A stretch of 64,000 nucleotides of DNA. Origin: Erythroxylum novogranatense (taxonomy: Eukaryota > Streptophyta > Magnoliopsida > Malpighiales > Erythroxylaceae). The notes beneath the pieces are model-generated. The model ran no database searches and was not told where the DNA came from. It worked only from the letters and a program-made list of their open reading frames with translations. Of the stretch, positions 1 through 12,886 are shown one piece after another. Numbering within the stretch: position 1 is the stretch's first letter; the number at the start of each line of letters is the position of its first letter. A program made the translations under genes and the position numbers. The stretch lies in assembly GCA_029891385.1 (NCBI GenBank), contig CM057228.1, forward strand, positions 54,785,783 to 54,849,782, in the 5' to 3' direction.

Positions 1-540
1 TCGACATGTTTACCAAGAAGAGGTTTTTAATAAGAAAAACTTAGGGGAAGGAAGGACGTACCTATTTAGTGAACGGAGAAAGGGGAAATCGAACGACAGT
101 TGACGAAAATTTTTGGGAACTGAGAGCAAGAAAGAGTAGATGAAGGTAGAGTGAAAGCAAGAACGAAAAAAGCGTGAAGAAAACTCACAGCATATCGATC
201 CTGAACATTTATAGAAGATCAGTTAAACGGACATCCCAACCAGAGCGTGACACGCGGAGAAAATCCGAACGAGCTCTGACACGCGGAAGAATCCGAGCCG
301 AGGTAAATTAGGGTTTATTTCAAAAGTTGGAGCGGCGCGACAGTTGAAAGGACATCCATGACAGCTGTACAACGGTTACAAAGAAGATCTGGCAAAGACG
401 ATCCGTTTCAGATTCTGAAAAGCTATCAAAAGACACGCGCCATCGACAATAAATGCTCCGCACGCTCACTAATGATGACCACCCTATCCGTATAGCGCGA
501 GCTATTGTGTAATAAGTGCCGAGGCCGACCAGTTGGGGCA
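1..540. other. No gene; possible minus-strand promoter and leader of an LTR
   Basis: No supportable coding region. Read on the minus strand, a TATA-like CTATAAATG (complement of 206-214) is followed by a pyrimidine-rich stretch that resembles a plant leader. The motif TGACACGCGG occurs twice, 29 bp apart (248 and 277). This could be the promoter part of an LTR cut by the window edge. The reading rests on composition only. Confidence 0.2.
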
Positions 541-1260
541 CTCAGCCGACCAATCCCAGTACGAGCAGTCACGCACAACTAGTCAGCATCCGACCGATCG
601 GGACTACCCGAGCTGTCCCATGACCGAGCTACAACAACAATACCCGATTGATCGACTACTTCATTAGCTGACCTACAGACGAGCTACATCTCAATGCTCA
701 ACCGATCGTCCCAATCACGAGTCGTTCCATGTACGAGCTATGAAACCTCTACATACTCCTTCGACCCTTCTCTTCGCTCAGACTCGAGGAGTAGGGGGGC
801 TTATGGTCGGGTCGGCCGTGTTGGGCCCGGATCCAGTCAAAACGACCCGTGGGCCGATCGGTCCATTCTTCAGAGATCAGTTTCATGCCTAGGCCAAGCC
901 CAAGTCCGACCCATGCCCTCCTTGGCCCATCCGTAGAAGGAAGTCTCCCATGCAAACACGTAAAGACATAAACCTAGCTGCAAAACCATATATAAGGTAT
1001 AATTCTCCCATAACAGAGGTACGCAACTCATAACCTAGTTTATTCTCTGCATTCATCAACCTCACCTTCACCAAAAGACTGACTTGAGCGTCGGAGGGGC
1101 TAATCGGGACACAACCCCCGACAAGCCTTCTTTGTTTTGCAGGTATCTACACGTCGGATTCGTCACAGAAAGTAGCAAACTTATGGATCCGAACGGTAAC
1201 GTACAGTTCAGCCAAAATCCGGCAGAACCAAGTAGTAACTATAAACATCACTTTAGATAA
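541..1260 (+). mobile_element. Ty3/gypsy-type LTR remnant (Tat/Ogre-like leader)
   Basis: This stretch is richer in GC than the DNA to its right and is full of short CCGAGCT, ACGAGCT and GACCGA words. A TATA box (TATATAAG, 989-996) is followed about 90 bp later by GACTTGAGCGTCGGAGG (1081-1097) and then TTTTGCAGGT near 1135. From family knowledge, the ACTTGAGCGTCGGAG phrase lies downstream of the transcription start in LTRs of plant Tat/Ogre-like Ty3/gypsy elements. Only the LTR side is recognisable. No primer binding site, gag or LTR boundary was found, so the element is called only from this promoter and leader signature. Confidence 0.4.
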
Positions 1261-2750
1261 AGCCAAAACATGAGATTAGGTTTAGCTAAACCAAGTCACC
1301 CATTTGTTTCTTTTTTTTTTTTTGAAAAGTTATGATCCTAAATTTTGGACCAAAAATATACGAAACAGTATATGCATAAAACAAATAAATTATATAGATC
1401 ATGAAAAGGTTTAATGCTCAAAATTTAACCTTATTGTGAATTTGGACTTAATTTAATTTATGTTAGGTTTTAAAGAGAATCTAATGGCAAGATTGGGCCC
1501 AACTCAGTTACTTGCAGAGAGATAGATTCTATAGTTAAAAATGAAACAAAAAATTGGGCTTAAACATATTAAATTGATAATGGATACTTGTATGAGCATA
1601 CACGACTGAAAGAGAACAAATTAGTTATATTAAAAGCCTAAACCTGTAAACATTGACAATTCATGAACCTTAATTCTCATAAGCACGTCAACATTCGAAT
1701 ATGAAGAGCAGAGCATAAACTTTCAAACATTGTAAGGCTTAAAACAACTTATTATACTAATGGATTGTTTTGTTCAACTTCTATTTTTTGCTATATTTTC
1801 TTATTAAAAAAATATATGTTTTGGTTATTAATATTACTATAGTTATGCATTCATCACTCGTAATAATTATTGAAAAAAATCAAAGCATTGTATTTAATGA
1901 GAATCACTTTACACAAGATGTAGTTTAATGAGTTCGTGATGTTGTGATCTAATAGTTTTCCTATATTGCTAGCATTGTTGGCTTTTTGTTGCTAAAGCTC
2001 TTTCAACTTTTTATTGTAGCTCCTTTAAGAGATTATTTGTTAATATAATTATTTCATTTAATTCTTAAAATATATTTTTAAAGTTAGATATTAATTATAT
2101 GAATTAATTAACTAGTTTATTTTAATATCTTATATAATTTTATTAAAATTAATAGTAATTCATTATATTAATTAAAATAAATGAGTAAAACTTAAATAAC
2201 TAGATAGAGAAAACACATCTAATTTTTCATGCCATTATTAGGAAGCCAATTATTTTAGAAAATCCAATAACTATTTTTCTAGTCCTCGTATAATGTTTAT
2301 TATTTTATTTTATTAGTTATTTCTTCAATTTTCTTTATACATATTTTATTTTATTTTTCATTATGTTTTTCTCACTTTAATTTAGGGGTATCCTTAGACT
2401 ATGACAAGTTGATATTTCACTTTCCTAGATGAAATTCCAAAACTAACACTTGGCCAGAATCAAAGGGAACATACTAAACAAAAAACTAGAAACACACTAG
2501 ACACACAACCCGAAACCACATAGGCAAGACACAAAACAGTGATGGAGTGCTATAAACCATATCTTATGGGGATCAATTAAGTACTATAAAGTTAGAGATT
2601 AATTTTAGTTATTTTAAGATCAAGCCCAATGTAATTTAGACGCTATAACAAAATGCATAATTTGATGGAATAACATATGAGGACTCTAATGCTTTTAGAT
2701 TTTTAGAGATTTATGACACATTCAAGATCAAAGAAACAATATTACTCTGA
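1261..2750. other. AT-rich DNA, nothing recognised
   Basis: Very AT-rich with a T13 run near 1311. No coding signal, tRNA-like fold or terminal repeat was recognised. Confidence 0.5.
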
Positions 2751-3790
2751 GACTTAAGATATGCTACTTTTTGTTTCTTCTTTCTCTTCCATTTTGCTAC
2801 GTATTTTGCTTAGCTCTTACTTCCTTGTCTCTGAATATAGATTTATGTTCTTTCTCCTTTTCTACTCTTCCTCCAACTACAACTTTTTTTTACTCTCTCT
2901 ATTTAGTACCTTTGTTTCTATTCCCCTTTTTCCCCTTCTTTTCCTAGGTTTCTGACAACTATTTTTTAGTTTTTCTGCCACCTCTCCTTTTTTCCTCATA
3001 TTGCAACTTATTCTATCTTCCTCCTTACTTTGTCTAAGCTTCTCTCCTTTGGTGTTATTCTGGCTTATTATTTCTTCAACCTTATTATTTTGCAAATTCA
3101 CTTTCTCACATTTTCTGTCTTTAGTAGCAACCTTTTAATCATTAATTTCCTCTTTGGTTTCCTTTCCTTTTTTAATAAAAGTCTAACCGCTTGTCTTATT
3201 CTAACCTTTCCACCTTAGACCCCTCTAATGTTCCCCTTTCTCCTCTTCTAACCTATAACCCCCATCTTTTACTTTAGTTTCCTTTATTCCCTATATTGTG
3301 ATTATTTTCTATTCCTCAAGAAGTTGCATCCCTATTAATCATTACATTATACTCCTCAGTCTAAGACTTCTAAGCTTTAATGGAAGTAGGCTTTAGGAGA
3401 CTTCTCTCCTTCTTTAATCATGCACTTCTTTCATTCATCTCTTTATGAAGGAAGCTTCAAAGTTTCCTCACCATTTGAAGTTCTAAAAGAAGGAGTTCAA
3501 TATGAGGTTCTTTGCTAGTTAGGTTCTTTTTAGACAAACATTCAACTTACCTTATTATGAACTCTTAGGTGCATTCTTAATGGAAAAAGTTGGGTCGAAG
3601 GAAGCTTTTGTTACAATGAGATTCTCTTCTATTTCAAGTTTTATATTAAGGCAAATGTTCAACTCATTATCCTAAATTATCTATGGAATTCTAATGGTAA
3701 GCTACTTTTCTTACAAAACTAGAGACTTGGTATCATCCTTATAAGATAAAAGTAGAAGAATGTCCTTATATGGATCAACCTCCATAAAAT
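2751..3790 (+). other. Pyrimidine-rich DNA, possibly the 5' part of the LINE
   Basis: The + strand is strongly T/C-rich between about 2760 and 3250, so short ORFs there read as Leu/Phe/Ser-rich peptides. The stretch lies directly upstream of the LINE relic on the same strand and may be its 5' region or the start of ORF1. I found no conserved motif that proves this. Confidence 0.25.
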
Positions 3791-3799
3791 CACCTTAGA

Positions 3800-6700
3800 A
3801 TATTAAAAAAATTGGATATTGAGCTACCATACAAGCTACATTAATAAGCCAATCTCTATGGATGGATCCACAATAACATTAAAGTGGGTTAACTATATTA
3901 AAATATGTGTTATTATTGATATCCAACACTTACAAAACCATATTACAATTATGAGGCTTATAGGAAATGATGAGCTGGTCTACTATATGATGAATGTCTC
4001 TTATAAGCAAAGACCACATTTAACATAATAAATCAAAAGATGGGAACCCATTAATGAAATTTTCTCTACTAGAGACTATGATGAACTGGTGAATATTAAA
4101 TCAACTATAGATCCTTCTGTGAACGTTGATATATCTGTACTTAATAAAACCTTAAAAGAAAGTTCATAATAGCTTATGCAACCTAGTCAAGCTGTTGAGA
4201 TTGACAATAACTAACCTGATAAAACCACTACGACTCTAAAGTCAACTACAATATCATTAATACTTAGGGCCTAAAAGAGGACTATAGGACAAAATATTTT
4301 AACTCTAGAAAAAACTCAAGACTTCACTAAGGATAACCTGACCACACCAAGAAAAAAAAATACATAAACTCTTCAAAAAAGGAAATAATATGCCAATTAA
4401 CAAAATAGGGAATTACAAGTGCTTTAGCTAATATACAGAGCACCAAAGAATTCGATAAAGGAGGGTCTCTAGATAAGTAAATCAAAGAGGGAAACCAAAG
4501 GAAACAATTCTAACCCCTTCCCTAATTGATATCTATTCTTATATGGAATATGAGAAGGCTAAATTACCCTAAGAAGCAACAAATTTTCAAGGATTTTTTT
4601 ACTTGATTCAAAAACTATTTTAATAAAATTACTTGAGACCTAATTAAAAGAAAATAAATTTTCCAATTGATACTTTCTACAAAACATTAAAAAAATATTA
4701 ATAACTATAAATCTCACTTAATAAGAGACTTGTTTGGCTTTTGGCCCTAAGAAGGTTAATATTATGCATTCCTTAACCACTGATCAAATGATCAACCTAC
4801 TAGTCTTATTATTAAGGAAGAGAATAACCTTTCAAGCCACTTTTGTTTATGCTCACAACCTTATGTTTCAAAGATGTCATTTTTAGAACAAATTATATAA
4901 GATTCCATGACTTTTTAATACACCTTAGATGATCCATGATAATTCCAACAGGATCATGAATATATAAGAAGCTAAAGGGAATATGTCCTAGAAATTTCTC
5001 AAATAATATAAGGGAATGCTTAAGATAATTACATGTAACAGACTTAAGAATGGAAAACCAATTTTCAACAAAGTGTATTAAACAACAAGGGAATTGGTTC
5101 CTTATAAAATAAGATAGATATAACTTTAGTTGATAGTCATTATCTCTCTACTTTACAAGAAAGCAATGATAAATTTGGATGCTCTTTTTTCTCAGATCGT
5201 CTGATCATATAGATCTTGAATATCTCAGTAAAGAAGTATAGGAACACTAATCATGTAGTGACAGAGACCAAAGCCTCAATTCTTCAAGCTTAGCATTTCT
5301 TTTCCACAGATCCATTAAACTCCGTAAAGAAATAAGTTTTAAGAAATGCTCTCTTTAATTACACTAGAACCTAAGATGTAAACTAATATATTATACAATA
5401 GAGATCAAAGGTCATATGGTTATCAGATGGGGATAGGAATATGAAATCCTTTCATAACTTAATCCTTTCGAGGAAAACCATAAATATAATATCTTCTCTC
5501 CAATCTCCTTTTGACATCATGGTTTTATCTCAAGAAGAACCATATGAACTTGTATTTGACAAGTTCTCCAAGATCCTAGGGTCCTCTTCCACTTTCTTCT
5601 TATCACCATAGATCATCAAATTCATTGACTCTAGATCTATATCTGACACTGATGCATGCTTCTTGGTCTCTCCTTTTAATAAAAAAAATTTGAGAAAGCC
5701 TATTTTAGCTAAATGATAATAAGGCATTTGTACCTAATTTCCTTAATGCATTTTTTAAAAAAGTTTTAGAGGATCACAACGGAGATTGTAACATATGCTA
5801 TCCTTTAATTTTTTTAATGAGGAGCAAGCACTTAAATAACTCAATAAAACCTTTGTCAACCTTATCTTGAAGCCTTTTAACCCTAACCATTTGTAAGAAT
5901 TTAGACCAATTTCTTGTAGCAACATAACCTATAAGATCATTGGTAAATGTTTAGCTTAAAGACTTAAAATTATCTTAAGCTCTGTCACTCAGTTATCTCA
6001 AGGTGGTATTATAAGTGTAAGACAAATTAGGGACAATAATCCTAGTTCATCAAGAAAATTTCCATAAATATAAAAGGATTAATACTATTTAAGGAAGGGC
6101 ATGATATAAGGAGACCCATTATCCCTTATATACTCACTCTTTGTACTTAAGTTCTCTATAAATTAATTAGAAAATATAAAAATGGAAAATCAAATATCAC
6201 TACAAATGCAGGTTGTTGAAGATTCTTAGTTTATTATTTAAAGATAACTTACTTCCTTTATCAAGTATGATTCAATTTTATTATAGCTCTCATGAATTCT
6301 CTAATAAATTTTAAGCAGTTGTTAGGCCTCACTATAAAACAAAGACAAAAGATATGTCATTATCTCTTCTAGTGCAGCACCCCTAGCTTCTTGGATCTCC
6401 ATCTTAATTAGCCTCCATCACAAAGATCTCCCTTTTACTGATTTGGAAATTCCAATATCCAATAAATGGACAACGTAAAAAAAGTTTGTTCTACTTTTTG
6501 AAAAGATATAAAGGCTGTTGCAGCAAAAGCCTTTCTTATACCAAAAGAACCCAACTCATTAACCCCGATTTAAATTTTATACACATTTACTAGACCTCAT
6601 ATATTTATATTCTGGTAAAACTAATCAAAGTAGATGAGAGAATTTTCAAAGTTTTTTCTTTGGTCCTATGAAGCCACTAGAAAGTTAGTGGTGAAAATTG

Positions 6701-7462
6701 ATATGTGTACTCTAAAAGATGAAGGATGCTTGGGTGTTTATTCATTAAAACTCATTAACAAAATCTTTTAATCAAGAGAATTTAGAGGATGTTAAAAGAA
6801 AAGAATTTTTTGTGGGTAAAATGGGTTCATATGTAGTTTTTAAAGGGTAAAAACTTTTGGAGTGTGAAGCCAAAAGCAAACTCTTCTTTGAAAAATCAAG
6901 TGAGATTCTAATTTAGAATTTTTCTTGCAGATGGTGTTATCACCGCCTTTTAGAATGATAATTGGTGAAACTTTGGACCTTTGAATGTTAAATCAATTTT
7001 CTAATCTATAGGAAATCATACATATACAAATATCAATTAAGGAAGAACTTAGTGGTAAAATTCATCCTTTGAGTTCCTCAACTCTATTAGTCATTTTAAA
7101 TATAGACCCAAGATTCTCACTAAACTCCATCAGGAAAGACAACATAAATTGGTTGAACCATTCTTTAACTTTATTCTCTTACAAGTCTTGTAAAATAATC
7201 CTTAAACCAAATTCACATTACGTTGGCGTAAAGAAGTGTGGTTTAAACAAGGTTCAACTAAAGCCTTATTCATTTTATAATTGACAATCAAAGAGAAACT
7301 TTCCACTTTTAACAAGATTCATAGCTTTAGCTCCATCATCAACTATTGTCCTTCATATAGACAACATCTTGAATTTGACACCCATGTATTCTTCCAATAT
7401 AGTTACTCTTCAAGCCTTTAGATGCAATCTATTGTGCTTATAACGTGACTTATCAATGTAAG
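3800..7462 (+). pseudogene. L1-type LINE relic: ORF1 tail, endonuclease, reverse transcriptase, C-terminal zf-RVT region
   Basis: A heavily mutated non-LTR retrotransposon of the plant L1 type. Motifs appear in canonical order, broken by many stops and frameshifts. An ORF1 tail near 3900-4020 reads KICVIIDIQ then NDELVYYMMN, like the end of the DUF4283 region. Endonuclease debris at about 4830-4980 has VYAHNLMFQRC, then MIHDNSNRIMNI.EAKG where an intact enzyme has GDFN. Reverse transcriptase debris at 5881-6010 has FRPISCSNITYKIIGKCLA, with GDPLS near 6110 and DLPFTDLEIPIS near 6430. The C-terminal region near 7235-7430 has VWFKQGSTKALFIL. It is cut by a solo LTR and resumes at 11935. Order and spacing fit one element in the + orientation. 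Confidence 0.85.
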
Positions 7463-8093
7463 TGTAGCACCCCACTCCCGACGAGACCCGAACCCGATAT
7501 CCATGGTGATATCCGAGCCCGTGACCCGCGAGGGTGGCGTACTAGAACATTCATTACCTTATTAACAAAAATCGTATGACATTTTTTTTTTCAAAACATT
7601 AGAGTGCGCAAAACAAACATTGACTTGGCCCAATTATAACAAAACACTTTCAAAGACTAAACCATTTCACTGATAAAACAATTTCAATCGTTATTAGCAC
7701 TCATTAGTGCTCAGTCACTCTATACAATTACATGTAAACAATTGGGCCTACTAAATACCAAATTAATACACGAATGCACGAATCTGATTAATCGATTCCG
7801 ACCCGATACTACTGTCTTGCTAGAGAGACGTACTCCGTGTGTCCAACGGGTACTCTCCATTTTCTGAAAAATAGATGCAATGTTGGGTGAGTTTGCGAAC
7901 TCAGTGAGAAACCATCATCGATGGTTCACCCAACTTATGCATATCCACACAATCACACAATATTGTATATATATCATAAACAAGAAATCACAGCACTCAA
8001 TTTCACTTTTTATAAGGCAATAAGCCTTTACACAATTCACATTAAACATTCATTTATGCAGTGTGCATGTGACTCTTTCATTTTCTTTCGTTG

Positions 8094-8262
8094 TTGTGAC
8101 CGTATACCGAGCTCATATCGTTGAGCCATTGGCTCAAACATTGGGCTTAAAGCCTCGAAATGTTGGGCATAGCTCGATCATCGAGCCGAGGCTCGAATAC
8201 GTTAGACACGAGGCCTCAGACGTTGAGCTTAAAGCTCGAAATCGGTGGCGACACGGTCACAA
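8094..8262 (-). repeat. Mini-hairpin array enclosed by TTGTGACCG / CGGTCACAA
   Basis: The outer arms TTGTGACCG (8094-8102) and CGGTCACAA (8254-8262) are exact inverted complements. Inside lie small hairpins: TTGAGCCATTGGCTCAA, TCGAGCCGAGGCTCGA, and GAGCTTAAAGCTC variants. The same arrangement recurs in other family 1 LTRs. Confidence 0.8.
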
Positions 8263-9114
8263 TTGCCATTATCTGATCATTTACTATGCATGAATGCACA
8301 TGTCATTTTCCAATTTCCAATTATCGCATTTCTATTTCCAATTTCAATTAATTACTATTTCCGATCATTTTCCTATGTTCTCGGACTTTCAGTCCGGTAT
8401 TTCATTCCCATGCATTTACCTTTCGTTTCACTACCACAATTACAATCCAATTTACTAATGCATTCTCACGCACTTATTCTCATTTGCACTTCAATATCAC
8501 AATCCAATATTTCGAACACCCATGGTCCGAAATCAATCAAATCAATCAATTACATATATTCATCCTTGCATCCTCATGGCAATCAATGCATATACTGAAT
8601 AAACACATAAGGTTGAGAAACCAACTAGGTTACTCACCTATTACTTCCGAGCTAATGCCGGAAAGTTTTCACCCCGTCGGTCGGACGACGCTCCACTTGG
8701 GCCTCTATAAGAAACAGAGAAAGAACAAGTCACTACAGATGCAATTTGTGCACATGTAGGTGAAATATGCATATTCATGAATTTTCCGCCCTAAATCCAA
8801 ATTTCCCATAACAAAATCCGCCTAAAATTAGAAACCTATTGGCGCTGACGCAGCGCAATTGGACCTCTATAGGTCTCCAATTAAACAAAACAGTGATTAA
8901 AGGCTCCGTTACCCGGGGCCACGTCAATTTCTCGTCCAAAAATTCCCAATTTCTCACAAAATGAAATTAAATGTTCAACGAATCCGATGCCTCAAGAATC
9001 AGGTCAATCGGACGTCGGACGGAAAAGAAATTGACAAAAGAAGCATGAAATCCCAAATTATCAATTAACAAATAAAAATAATAAAATAAATAATTAAAAA
9101 AAAATTTTAAGATC

Positions 9115-9245
9115 AACCTCGCTGGGGGCGACGTCTCGCCCCAGCGGGGCTGACTTATTCAGCCTCGTCGCTAGGGCGAGGCGTCGCCCTAGCGACGCGG
9201 CCCCTCAACGCCTAAATCCTAGGGGAGGCGCACCCAAGTGACCCG
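9115..9245. repeat. GC-rich hairpin module built on GGCGA/TCGCC words
   Basis: A GC-rich island in AT-rich DNA. 9166-9197 is a perfect hairpin: 14-bp arms CGTCGCTAGGGCGA and TCGCCCTAGCGACG around loop GGCG. A second hairpin (9120-9145) pairs CGCTGGGGGC with GCCCCAGCG. It lies beside the units of about 185 bp, as in other LTRs here. Confidence 0.85.
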
Positions 9246-9329
9246 GCGTGTCCATTTCTATTTTTTTTATTTTATTTTCAATCCAATTTTCAACACCCAT
9301 AATTCATTGCACACAATTCAAAAAATTTC

Positions 9330-10330
9330 CAACTATATCTCGTTGGAAAGCTCAGGAAACCCTCTACAATTCTCAAGAAGACCATAAAAATCAATTTCAC
9401 CCTTAAGGGTGTCAAAAATCCCTTCAAAGCTACTGCCTACTCAAATCCCATTAAAACAGAACAGTACATTGAAATTTCCATAACTCTCAGATTCGTCAGC
9501 CAAAAATTACCACATAAATATGCTCAATAAGTTCACAATGTCAGCTACAACTTTCATGAACAACCAAAAATCAAATTCCATTGCTAAACAAGTCAATTAA
9601 TTCACTCAATGTTGCTGTCCCTGAAATCATTCAATTTGAGCAGTAAACTTATAACAACCATAACTCCCTGTACACAAGTCAGAAAAATCAGAACTTTATA
9701 TCCCTGAAAAGATAAATTCTCAAACTTCAATTTTCATGAAGAACTCAATTTCCAATTTAATTTCTAAAAATTTCAAAACTATCATGCTATTTACTGCCAT
9801 AATCAGCCATTCACATCCTAATGCAGGATCAGTTTTTGAAAAATCATAACTCCCAACTCTGACCTCTAAAAATTATATGCCATATCTCATTTTCAAGATA
9901 ATTTCTTACTATACAACTTTACAGAAGATCACTCACACCAATTCAGTCCACAAAAATTGCTAAAATTGCTCCCAAGCAGAAAGCTCACAAAATCAACACT
10001 TAAGCTAGGTTTCATCAACATGCCCAAAACCAGTCCATAGGAATCAGTTCATATCTCCCAATATACAACTCGAAAATTAGCAAGATCAGTGGAAATGGAA
10101 AGCTAACTCAATATTCTACAACTTCCATGAAGACCATTTTCCCAAATTCCATCTCAATTAATTTATAAAAATCAGTAAAGCTCATAGGTTAAGGTTTCGG
10201 TTACTGTTCATAGGCAATAAAACAGTAACTTTCCATGCCAAATTTCAACCTATTGGAGTTACAATTTGACAACACCTATTTCACACAAAAATGTAGCCAA
10301 CATCCCAAAGTTTAAGTGGCCACAAACCTC
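9330..10330 (-). repeat. Degenerate tandem units with CTTCATGAAAGTTGTAG-like core
   Basis: The complement of CTACAACTTCATGAAGA-like cores recurs near 9350, 9525, 9700, 9905 and 10110, each next to a 'tttccaa' or 'gttggaaag' phrase. Spacing is roughly 175-210 bp. The units are strongly diverged and are recognised mainly by this core. Confidence 0.6.
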
Positions 10331-11934
10331 ACCTCATTTGCATTTCTATACAATGAGTTATGATTAAAACAGTACAATCAATCAAAAACCCTAATTTTCC
10401 AGATTTGGTCCAACCTTTGTTTCTCTCATTTCCATTGCCTTTAACACATCATCAAGCATCCAAATAACACAAATCAGTTCTTATACCATTCATACATGTA
10501 CTAGGGCTAATACACAAAAATTGGCAGCACTCACTTCTTCATTTCCAAGTAAAATCAATGATCAATATGCCATCAAAATCAAGTTAAAACCATGTATCAA
10601 TCATCCTACTTTCAATTCATAACCAACTCTAACTTTATACCCATTAATTCAAGCCATTATAGTCATCAATTTAATGCATCCATAAACATAATAAATGCAC
10701 CAACTTCCCATTCAATGATTTTAACTACCATGACATTTAGTTCCAAATGAAAACATCATTTAAAGCTTAAACCTTAAATGAACACTTACTACTTTAAAGC
10801 CTCCTTTAAAGCTTCGACTACCAACTTTTAACTTCTACACTTGAAACACCAAAACACCAACCTCCTTCACTTCTCTAGCATGCACAAAACTCATCATACC
10901 AAGGAAAGTAGAAGAATTAGAGGAAGGTTTCACTTTGAGAGAGAAGGAAGAAAATTCGATGATGAGAGAGTAAAAATGGGGAGAGCTTTCGGATGAGTAA
11001 TGAAACACTTATCAACTTACTATTTTTATTCCATTCACAAGGCAAAAACCGTAGGAGAAAATGATCAACCAAGACATGTGATTCGTATGCATTAAATGAA
11101 GGAGAATGGGTGGCAAAAGAAGGTTGGTTTAACTTTTCAAAGAAAAGTCAAAGAAAGCTACTTTAATCAATTATCCACTTTCCTACCCCATTTTCGATTG
11201 TCTAGCCAACAAAACCAATTGTTTCATGCTTAATTGAAGCATAATCGTGGGTGAGGATAAGGAGAAAGTAATGAGAGGCTAGGTGGCAAAATGTGATTTG
11301 TTCAAAGGTTTAAAGAAAAGTCAACATATTAATTCTTTAATCCGGATCAAAACGAACTCAATCAACGCAAATGGTCAATCCCAAAATAATATACTCAAGA
11401 ATACGATTGCCATTGGGTAGCAATTTTCGCTCTAGAAAATCGATTCGGATCATTAATTGGCGATTTTTTTCCGATGCAGGAATTTCGGAAATTTTCCGAA
11501 TCATTTTTTAAAATTACCTAAATTGCCCAAAATTGTAAAACATAAGACAGCCACTCCCAATAATTTTTAAACACGAAAACCACACTTTACACAAGAAAAC
11601 ACATATAGGCCAAAATCGACGATTTTGCGGTCCGAATTTTCTCCGGATAATTCCAAAAAAATTCCCATAAATCTCTAAAAAAGCAAAACACTCTATGGCG
11701 CACTCCAAATAATTTTTTTCAAATCCCATTATCACACCAATTTCACAAAAGATCACAATTAGACACTTATGCCGGGAAATGTCATGAATGCATATATGAC
11801 TATGTGCCTGTGCAAAACTCACCATTTATAGAGGCTGCATGACACATGTTCATGCCGAGTTATAATTTAATACTCCTAACCCGTCCCAATTTACTAAAAT
11901 ACCCTTCCCATCGGAGATGGGATGTTACAGTAAG

Positions 11935-12165
11935 GACTTCTATAGTCTTATTTCTATGTTGAGTAATAAATGGGGAAGAACTAGAGAGGACTTTATGATA
12001 ACCTAAATACAATTATGATAATTGGTTTGTTTAATTTTGATGGAAAGAAATTCAAGAATTTTCATGAACACCAATACATTTATATTATGTCTCTTTGTTA
12101 TTGAAGATTTATTAATAGCATATGTAACTTCACTTTATTTAATCTCATTATTCTACCTCCTTTAT
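11935..12165 (+). pseudogene. LINE relic, C-terminal end (continues from 7462)
   Basis: Resumes the LINE immediately after the solo LTR. The peptide LMERNSRIFMNTNTF (about 12040-12090) matches the conserved end of plant L1 ORF2, usually of the form WxERNxRIF, followed by a helix-forming tail. The duplication GTAAG on both sides of 7463-11929 shows that the two halves were once joined. Confidence 0.8.
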
Positions 12166-12886
12166 AAATCACTAAAAATGACAAAGCAAACACTATTATG
12201 CCTCCTTTTTCAAGCTTAAATACTTCAAATTGACATGTTCCTCATAAGGTATCACTTATTTATATAAGTTTTTGAAATTTTGTGTAAGGTAAACTAATAG
12301 TCTTTGTTATGAAATTAAAATTATCATAGGTATGCAATTTCATACTAGCTTAATTTCTCAGAGGATAACTCAAGTTAAATCAAAGCATCATTACGTAGTG
12401 AATTTGTTTTCCTAGCATTTATAATATCTAATTTTGTATAGTAACTACTTAATTATGTTATATATTTAACCTTTTAAAACTAATCTTAACTAAGAATTAT
12501 GTACACACTTAAGTTATTAACCCAAATACCAATTAAAAGAAAGCTAAAAATAGAACATTTTAAACCTAAAACGAAAATAAAACACACACAACTTAAACGA
12601 AATTACTAATTATAGCTTAAAACCTAAAGAAAACTCATATTTTCTAAAATTCACCCTACATACTTAAACATGACATTTTACTCAATATTAGACAAATAAG
12701 ATAATGAAAATAAGTATGAGAGGTAAATAAGGTAGAGAAATCTCCTTAAACCATGCCTAGTTAGTTAGGTAAAATCTAATAAATTCTATTAATAACTTCT
12801 TATAAAAGAAATTGATAAAACTTTAGTAGAAAACTAAAACTAAAACTAATACATAAAAGATAAATGAAAAGAAGAGTTAAGACATT
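12166..12886. other. AT-rich DNA, nothing recognised
   Basis: No coding or repeat-terminal signal was recognised. The LINE 3' end and any poly(A) tail should lie at the left edge but are not distinct. Confidence 0.4.

Larger units (their letters stand above)
7463..11929 (-). mobile_element. Solo LTR, family 1, minus orientation, inserted in the LINE
   Basis: Minus-strand LTR of 4467 bp. The + strand starts TGTAGCACCCCAC and ends GGGATGTTACA, matching in reverse the LTR ends at 22135 and 34372. It is flanked by the exact duplication GTAAG (7458-7462 and 11930-11934), and LINE coding sequence continues on both sides, so the boundaries are firm. No internal domain is present, as expected after LTR-LTR recombination. 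It carries the LTR end box (GATATC between two CG-rich words), a mini-hairpin array (8094-8262), the conserved palindrome GGACCTCTATAGGTC near 8870, a GC-rich hairpin module (9115-9245), repeats of about 185 bp (9330-10330) and a GTAAG splice-donor candidate (complement of 10785-10792). Confidence 0.95.

Noticed and set aside
2761..3218. Two hydrophobic small ORFs that look like membrane peptides
   Set aside because: T-rich DNA gives Leu/Phe/Ser codons by composition. No conserved start context or homologous copy is visible.
8245..8598. 117-codon ORF in the solo LTR
   Set aside because: Runs opposite to the LTR and covers non-coding LTR parts; no motif.
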